From: Cohnella phaseoli
Lineage (GTDB): Bacteria; Bacillota; Bacilli; Paenibacillales; Paenibacillaceae
Length of the DNA: 64,000 bases
Assembly: GCF_003386235.1 (NCBI RefSeq)
Contig: NZ_QRDZ01000004.1
Location: 310,001 to 374,000, forward strand
Direction: 5' to 3'
The notes under the pieces were generated by a model that made no database searches, was not told where the DNA came from, and saw only the letters and a list, made by a program, of their open reading frames with translations. Positions 63,973-64,000 of the stretch are shown in pieces (position 1 is the first letter of the stretch; each line of letters begins with the position of its first letter). Position numbers and translations under genes: made by a program.

Positions 63973-64000
63973 ATGGACAGAAATTATTTGCTGCTGACAC
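63973..64000 (+). CDS. Start of a gene cut by the right edge
   Basis: ATG after TAGGAGGG with 6 bp spacing; the visible protein is MDRNYLLLT. Too short to identify. The good promoter and ribosome site make it a real start. Confidence 0.65.

Overview
The window looks like a carbohydrate-utilisation region from a member of the Paenibacillaceae (Paenibacillus/Cohnella type). The evidence is Gram-positive style Shine-Dalgarno sites with many TTG/GTG starts, lipoprotein solute-binding proteins, YesM/YesN-type two-component pairs, S-layer-homology (SLH) anchored proteins, and three CUT1-type sugar ABC transporters without their own ATPase. No rRNA, tRNA, CRISPR array, transposase or phage gene was seen.

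Layout. (1) 1-13611, mostly plus: a large secreted glycoside-hydrolase-like protein cut by the left edge, an LplB/LplC-type permease pair with a lipoprotein, a GH2 beta-mannosidase, an AraC regulator, and a second large secreted protein related to the first. (2) 13640-16515: an AraC/cupin regulator divergent from a ThuA-like protein and a Gfo/Idh/MocA oxidoreductase. (3) 17010-27809, minus: an orphan solute-binding protein, two related secreted TIM-barrel proteins (one SLH-anchored), a hairpin, and a YesM/YesN pair. (4) 28067-34466: a likely N-acetylmannosamine/amino-sugar module, with an ABC transporter on minus and RpiR regulator, ROK kinase and NanE on plus. (5) 34628-38856: AraC regulator, GH172 (DUF2961) protein, Rpn-type nuclease, NUDIX hydrolase, and a short DUF4157 protein. 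(6) 38889-43764: LacI regulator, second GH2 beta-mannosidase, serine hydrolase. (7) 43883-63363: secreted esterase, third ABC transporter, a sensor lacking a kinase domain, a YesN/YesM pair, a SurA-like protein, a 1529-residue beta-helix/SLH protein, a GH42 beta-galactosidase and an unfamiliar alpha/beta-hydrolase-like protein. The last bases start another gene.

How it may work together (inference): secreted and wall-anchored enzymes cut plant or microbial polysaccharides, lipoproteins and permeases import the products, and cytoplasmic GH2, GH42, ROK/NanE and oxidoreductase enzymes process them. In region 7, five promoters share a box around TTCGCAG, placed 40-46 bp upstream of a -10 element; the YesN-type regulator encoded in the middle of that region is the obvious candidate to bind it.

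Non-coding structure is the other notable layer. Three copies of a ~217-bp near-palindromic element sit directly after stop codons and keep pairing although arm sequences differ. A different long inverted repeat lies at 27848-28011. A 42-bp tandem array of terminator-like hairpins follows one yesN-type gene. Two convergent genes (sensor and kinase) have their stop codons inside one shared terminator stem.
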